From contig SEHC01000073.1 of the NCBI GenBank assembly GCA_004173415.1, forward strand, positions 1-8,159: a stretch of DNA of 8,159 bases, written 5' to 3'. The translations under genes were made by a program, and so were the position numbers. Under the pieces are notes generated by a model, which saw only the letters and a list, made by a program, of their open reading frames with translations, was not told the DNA's origin and ran no database searches. Origin of the DNA: Lysobacteraceae bacterium (GTDB lineage: Bacteria; Pseudomonadota; Gammaproteobacteria; Xanthomonadales; Xanthomonadaceae). Shown here piece by piece: positions 5,399-8,159 of this stretch (the stretch's first letter is position 1; the number at the start of each line of letters is the position of its first letter).

Positions 5399-6874
5399 AT
5401 GAGCGAACAAGGCATCCGGCTGCAGGCCGGCGGGGACACCGGATTGGCCGGTTTCTACAACGACAGGGTGGTGCGCCAGTTCACCATCGCGTCGATCTTC
5501 TGGGGCATCGTCGGCATGGCCGTGGGGGCCTTGATCGCAGCCCAGCTGTACTGGCCGGCGCTCAACTTCGACACCGCCTGGCTCAGCTTCGGCCGCCTGC
5601 GCCCGATCCACACCAACGGCGTGATCTTCGCCTTCGGCGGCTCGGCGCTGTTCGCCACCAGCCTGTACATCGTCCAGCGCACCTGCCACGTGCGGCTGAT
5701 GTCCGACCGGCTGGCCTCGTTCGTGTTCTGGGGCTGGCAGCTGTGCCTGGTGCTGGCCGTGGTGACCCTGGCCGGCGGCATGACCCAGGGCAAGGAATAC
5801 GCGGAGATGGAGTGGCCGGTCGACCTGCTGATCACCATCGTCTGGGTCGCCTATGCGGTGCTGTTCTTCGGCACGATCGCCAAGCGCCGGGTCAAGCACA
5901 TCTACGTGGCCAACTGGTTCTTCGCCGCCTACATCGTCACCATCGCCCTGCTGCACATCGTCAACAACCTGGCCATCCCGGTCAGCCTGACCAAGTCCTA
6001 CTCGATCTACACCGGCGCCGTCGATGCGATGGCCCAGTGGTGGTACGGGCACAACGCGGTCGGCTTCATGCTGACCACCAGCTACCTGGGCATGATGTAT
6101 TACTTCGTGCCCAAGCAGGCCGGGCGCCCGATCTACTCCTACCGCCTGTCGATCGTGCACTTCTGGGCGCTGATCTCGGTGTACATGTGGGCCGGCCCGC
6201 ACCACCTGCACTACACCGCGCTGCCGGACTGGGTGCAGTCGGTCGGCATGGTCTTCTCGATCGTGCTGCTGGCGCCCTCGTGGGGCGGGGCGATCAACGG
6301 CATCATGACCCTGTCGGGGGTGTGGCATAAGCTGCGCACCGACCCGATCCTGAAGTTCCTGATCGTGGCGCTGAGCTTCTACATGATCGCGACCTTCGAA
6401 GGCCCGCTGCTGTCGATCAAGACGGTCAACTCGCTGAGCCACTACACCGACTGGACCGTCGGCCACGTGCATGCCGGCGCGCTGGGCTGGGTGGCGATGA
6501 TCACCATCGGCTCGCTGTACTCGATGTACCCGCGCACCCTGGGCCTGAAGGGCATGTTCTCGACCCGCGCGATCGACCTGCACTTCTGGATGCACACGGT
6601 GGGCGTGGTCTTCTACATCTGCGCGATGTGGATCGCCGGCATCACCCAGGGCCTGATGTGGCGCGCCACCAGCGCCGACGGCACCCTGACCTACGCGTTC
6701 GTCGAAGCCCTCAACGCGACCTATCCGTACTACCTCGGCCGCCTGCTCGGCGGGCTGCTGGTGCTGGCGGGCATGGGCGTGATGGCATGGAATTTCTGGC
6801 GCACCTGGCAACTGGGCCGCGCGGCCGAACCGATGCCGGTGCTGGTGCCGGACGTCGGCGAAGCGCGGGCCTGA
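5399..6874 (+). CDS. ccoN: Cytochrome cbb3 oxidase catalytic subunit I CcoN
   Basis: The 491-residue, roughly 12-helix inner-membrane subunit reduces O2 to water with high affinity and pumps protons. It carries low-spin haem b and the haem b3-CuB centre. The ligands are visible: His71 (RPIHTNG) and His358 for haem b; His218 (YGHNAVG), His268 and His269 (AGPHHLHY) for CuB; and His356 (VGHVHAG) for haem b3. Tyr262 (SVYMWAG) is the cross-linking tyrosine specific to cbb3 enzymes. All seven sit exactly 11 residues beyond the Pseudomonas stutzeri positions (60, 207, 251, 257, 258, 345, 347), so the subunit is intact with a slightly longer N-terminus. It opens the ccoNOQP operon under the FNR-box promoter; ccoO begins 9 bp after its stop. 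Confidence 0.98.
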   Translation: MSEQGIRLQAGGDTGLAGFYNDRVVRQFTIASIFWGIVGMAVGALIAAQLYWPALNFDTAWLSFGRLRPIHTNGVIFAFGGSALFATSLYIVQRTCHVRLMSDRLASFVFWGWQLCLVLAVVTLAGGMTQGKEYAEMEWPVDLLITIVWVAYAVLFFGTIAKRRVKHIYVANWFFAAYIVTIALLHIVNNLAIPVSLTKSYSIYTGAVDAMAQWWYGHNAVGFMLTTSYLGMMYYFVPKQAGRPIYSYRLSIVHFWALISVYMWAGPHHLHYTALPDWVQSVGMVFSIVLLAPSWGGAINGIMTLSGVWHKLRTDPILKFLIVALSFYMIATFEGPLLSIKTVNSLSHYTDWTVGHVHAGALGWVAMITIGSLYSMYPRTLGLKGMFSTRAIDLHFWMHTVGVVFYICAMWIAGITQGLMWRATSADGTLTYAFVEALNATYPYYLGRLLGGLLVLAGMGVMAWNFWRTWQLGRAAEPMPVLVPDVGEARA

Positions 6875-6883
6875 GGACGACAC

Positions 6884-7498
6884 ATGAGCTTTGGACACGA
6901 AAAGATCGAGAAGAACGTCGGCCTGCTGATCGTGCTGATCGCGGTGGCGGTTTCATTCGGCGGACTGGCCGAGATAGTGCCGCTGATGTACCAGGCCGAG
7001 GCGATCACGCCGCTGCCTGGGGTCAAGCCCTACCCGGCCCTGCAGCTGGCCGGGCGCGACGTGTACGTGCGCGAGGGCTGCGGCAACTGCCATTCGCAGA
7101 TGGTCCGCACCCTGCGCTTCGAGACCGAGCGCTACGGCCACTATTCGCTGGCCGGCGAGTCGGTCTACGACCGCCCCTTCCTGTGGGGTTCCAAGCGCAC
7201 CGGCCCGGACCTGGCGCGGATCGGCGGCCGCTATTCGGACGACTGGCACCGCGTGCACCTGGAAGACCCGCGCGCGGTGGTCCCGGAATCGAACATGCCT
7301 GCCTTCCCCTGGCTCTCCGGCCAGGGCGTCGACGGCGCGGAAGTAGCCAAGCGGATGCGCGCCCTGCAGCGACTCGGCGACCCGTATACCGATGCGGAAA
7401 TCGCCAAGGCGGCCGAGGACGTGGCCAACCGCACTGAACTGGACGCCGTGGTCGCCTACCTGCAAGGCCTCGGCAAGCACGCACCCAAGGGGGGTTGA
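6884..7498 (+). CDS. ccoO: Cytochrome cbb3 oxidase monohaem subunit II CcoO
   Basis: The 204-residue membrane-anchored cytochrome c passes electrons from CcoP to CcoN. The start HEKIEKNVGLLIVLIAVAV includes an uncleaved membrane helix at about 12-33. The periplasmic domain has one haem c site, Cys66-Gly-Asn-Cys69-His70 in REGCGNCHSQM, and Met138 in ESNMPAFPWL as the likely axial ligand. GSKRTGPDLARIGGRYSDDWH (about 106-126) is a strongly conserved CcoO/FixO stretch. GAGGA at 6873-6877, overlapping the ccoN stop, gives a good ribosome site. Length and motifs are normal for the family and nothing looks damaged. Confidence 0.97.
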   Translation: MSFGHEKIEKNVGLLIVLIAVAVSFGGLAEIVPLMYQAEAITPLPGVKPYPALQLAGRDVYVREGCGNCHSQMVRTLRFETERYGHYSLAGESVYDRPFLWGSKRTGPDLARIGGRYSDDWHRVHLEDPRAVVPESNMPAFPWLSGQGVDGAEVAKRMRALQRLGDPYTDAEIAKAAEDVANRTELDAVVAYLQGLGKHAPKGG

Positions 7499-7501
7499 GA
7501 C

Positions 7502-7660
7502 ATGCTTTCGGGAATCATCACCCTGGCCTTGCTGCTGCTGTTCGTGGGCGGATGGATCTGGGCCTGGCGGCCCGCGCGCAAGGCAGACTTCGACGCCGCC
7601 GCGCGCCTGGCGCTGGACGAACATGACCTGCCGGCGCAGGACAAGGGAGCGCGCCCATGA
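7502..7660 (+). CDS. ccoQ: Cytochrome cbb3 oxidase small subunit CcoQ
   Basis: The 52-residue product has one membrane helix (about 3-22, SGIITLALLLLFVGGWIWAW), then a basic RPARKADFD stretch and an acidic tail. This layout, and the position between ccoO and ccoP, fit CcoQ, which stabilises CcoP association or the assembled complex and is poorly conserved. The start is 3 bp after the ccoO stop, with a purine-rich AAGGGGGG at 7488-7495 as ribosome site. The stop overlaps the ccoP start as ATGA (7657-7660), indicating coupling. Confidence 0.92.
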   Translation: MLSGIITLALLLLFVGGWIWAWRPARKADFDAAARLALDEHDLPAQDKGARP

Positions 7661-8159
7661 TCGCCCCCGGCTGGTCCTGGTTCATCATCGCCCTGGCGGC
7701 GTTCAACATCCTCGGCCTGGTCTGGCTGCTGTGGTACACGGCCAAACGCCGTCCCGGCGACCCCAAGCCCGAGGACACCAGCCATTACTGGGACGGCGAC
7801 ATCACCGAGTACAACAAGCCGATGCCGCGCTGGTGGATCCAGGGCTTCTACCTGACCATCGTCTTCGCCATCGCCTACGTGGCCTGGTACGGCGGCATGG
7901 GCCACGTCCCGGGCATGAGCGGCTGGACCTCGCAGCAGGAGCACGCCGTGGACAAGGCCGCCTCGGATGCGAACCTGGCCGAGACCTTCCGTCCCTATGA
8001 CGGCAAGCCGCTGGCGCAACTGGCCGCCGACCCGCAGGCCCTGGACCTGGGCCGCTCGATCTTCGCCAACAGCTGCGCGACCTGCCATGGCTCCTCGGCC
8101 AAGGGCGCGATCGGCTACCCCAACCTGTCCGACGACATCTGGCACTGGGGCGGCGACCC
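7657..8159 (+). CDS. ccoP: Cytochrome cbb3 oxidase dihaem subunit III CcoP (3' truncated)
   Basis: CcoP is the membrane-anchored dihaem cytochrome c that receives electrons from soluble carriers and passes them to CcoO. The window shows the first 167 residues of a protein that is usually about 300. There are two N-terminal membrane helices (about 6-28 and 63-82), separated by the family signature TSHYWDGDITEYNKPMPRWW (about 43-62). The first haem c site is Cys140-Ala-Thr-Cys143-His144. The second haem domain lies beyond the window end. AAGGGAG at 7643-7649 provides a ribosome site seven bases before ATG, and the start overlaps the ccoQ stop. The two-helix form is the one seen in many gammaproteobacteria. 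No defect is visible in the part present. Confidence 0.96.
   Translation, partial: MIAPGWSWFIIALAAFNILGLVWLLWYTAKRRPGDPKPEDTSHYWDGDITEYNKPMPRWWIQGFYLTIVFAIAYVAWYGGMGHVPGMSGWTSQQEHAVDKAASDANLAETFRPYDGKPLAQLAADPQALDLGRSIFANSCATCHGSSAKGAIGYPNLSDDIWHWGGD

Noticed and set aside
5105..6898. Long 597-residue open frame on the minus strand opposite ccoN
   Set aside because: It mirrors the GC-biased codons of ccoN, is rich in His/Gln/Arg/Asp with no recognisable domain, and overlaps a certain gene fully.
1..8159. CRISPR arrays, tRNA or rRNA genes, insertion sequences, toxin-antitoxin or phage genes
   Set aside because: No repeat arrays, clover-leaf-like sequences, transposase motifs or target-site duplications were seen; coding sequence fills nearly the whole window.

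Overview
This GC-rich, gene-dense window carries two anaerobic or low-oxygen respiratory modules, separated by a divergently read regulator. The most likely source is a denitrifying gammaproteobacterium, perhaps of the Xanthomonadales (Lysobacter/Luteimonas/Pseudoxanthomonas/Rhodanobacter-like). That placement is inferred from base composition, an Anr/FNR-type box ahead of ccoN, and the gene families present; it has not been tested by a search.

Region 1 (1-3114, + strand) is a copper-centred nitrite-respiration cluster. It holds the 3' part of nirK, encoding an AniA-like copper nitrite reductase with a cytochrome c domain fused to its C-terminus. Then come nirV (FGE/SUMF1-fold partner lacking the FGE cysteine pair), a SCO/SenC-type copper-handling protein, and an azurin with all copper ligands intact. 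nirK-nirV-sco are packed with a 3 bp gap and a 4 bp overlap, and azurin follows after 43 bp. Together they look like a reductase, its accessory or maturation factors, and a blue-copper electron carrier, all periplasmic.

Region 2 (3178-4593, - strand) is a MocR/YdcR-like regulator: a GntR winged helix fused to a PLP-dependent aminotransferase-like domain. It converges on azurin, with a hairpin in the short gap. It diverges from the next + strand genes across a 108 bp spacer holding three CTGAT repeats.

Region 3 (4702-5243, + strand) holds two small membrane-protein genes overlapping by ATGA. One is an unrecognised three-TM protein; the other resembles the DUF2909 'twin transmembrane' family often found beside haem-copper oxidase genes.

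Region 4 (5244-8159, + strand) is the cbb3-type cytochrome c oxidase operon ccoN-ccoO-ccoQ-ccoP, with ccoP cut by the window end. Its 155 bp leader holds a perfect FNR/Anr box (TTGAT-N4-ATCAA), positioned for class II activation of a promoter just upstream of ccoN. All six haem/CuB histidines and the cross-linking tyrosine of CcoN are present.

Overall the window supports energy conservation as oxygen falls: the cbb3 oxidase scavenges the last O2, and the NirK module reduces nitrite to NO. I see no frank novel system. The least described parts are the two small membrane genes, the MocR regulator placed between the modules, and the role of the NirV and SCO partners of NirK.
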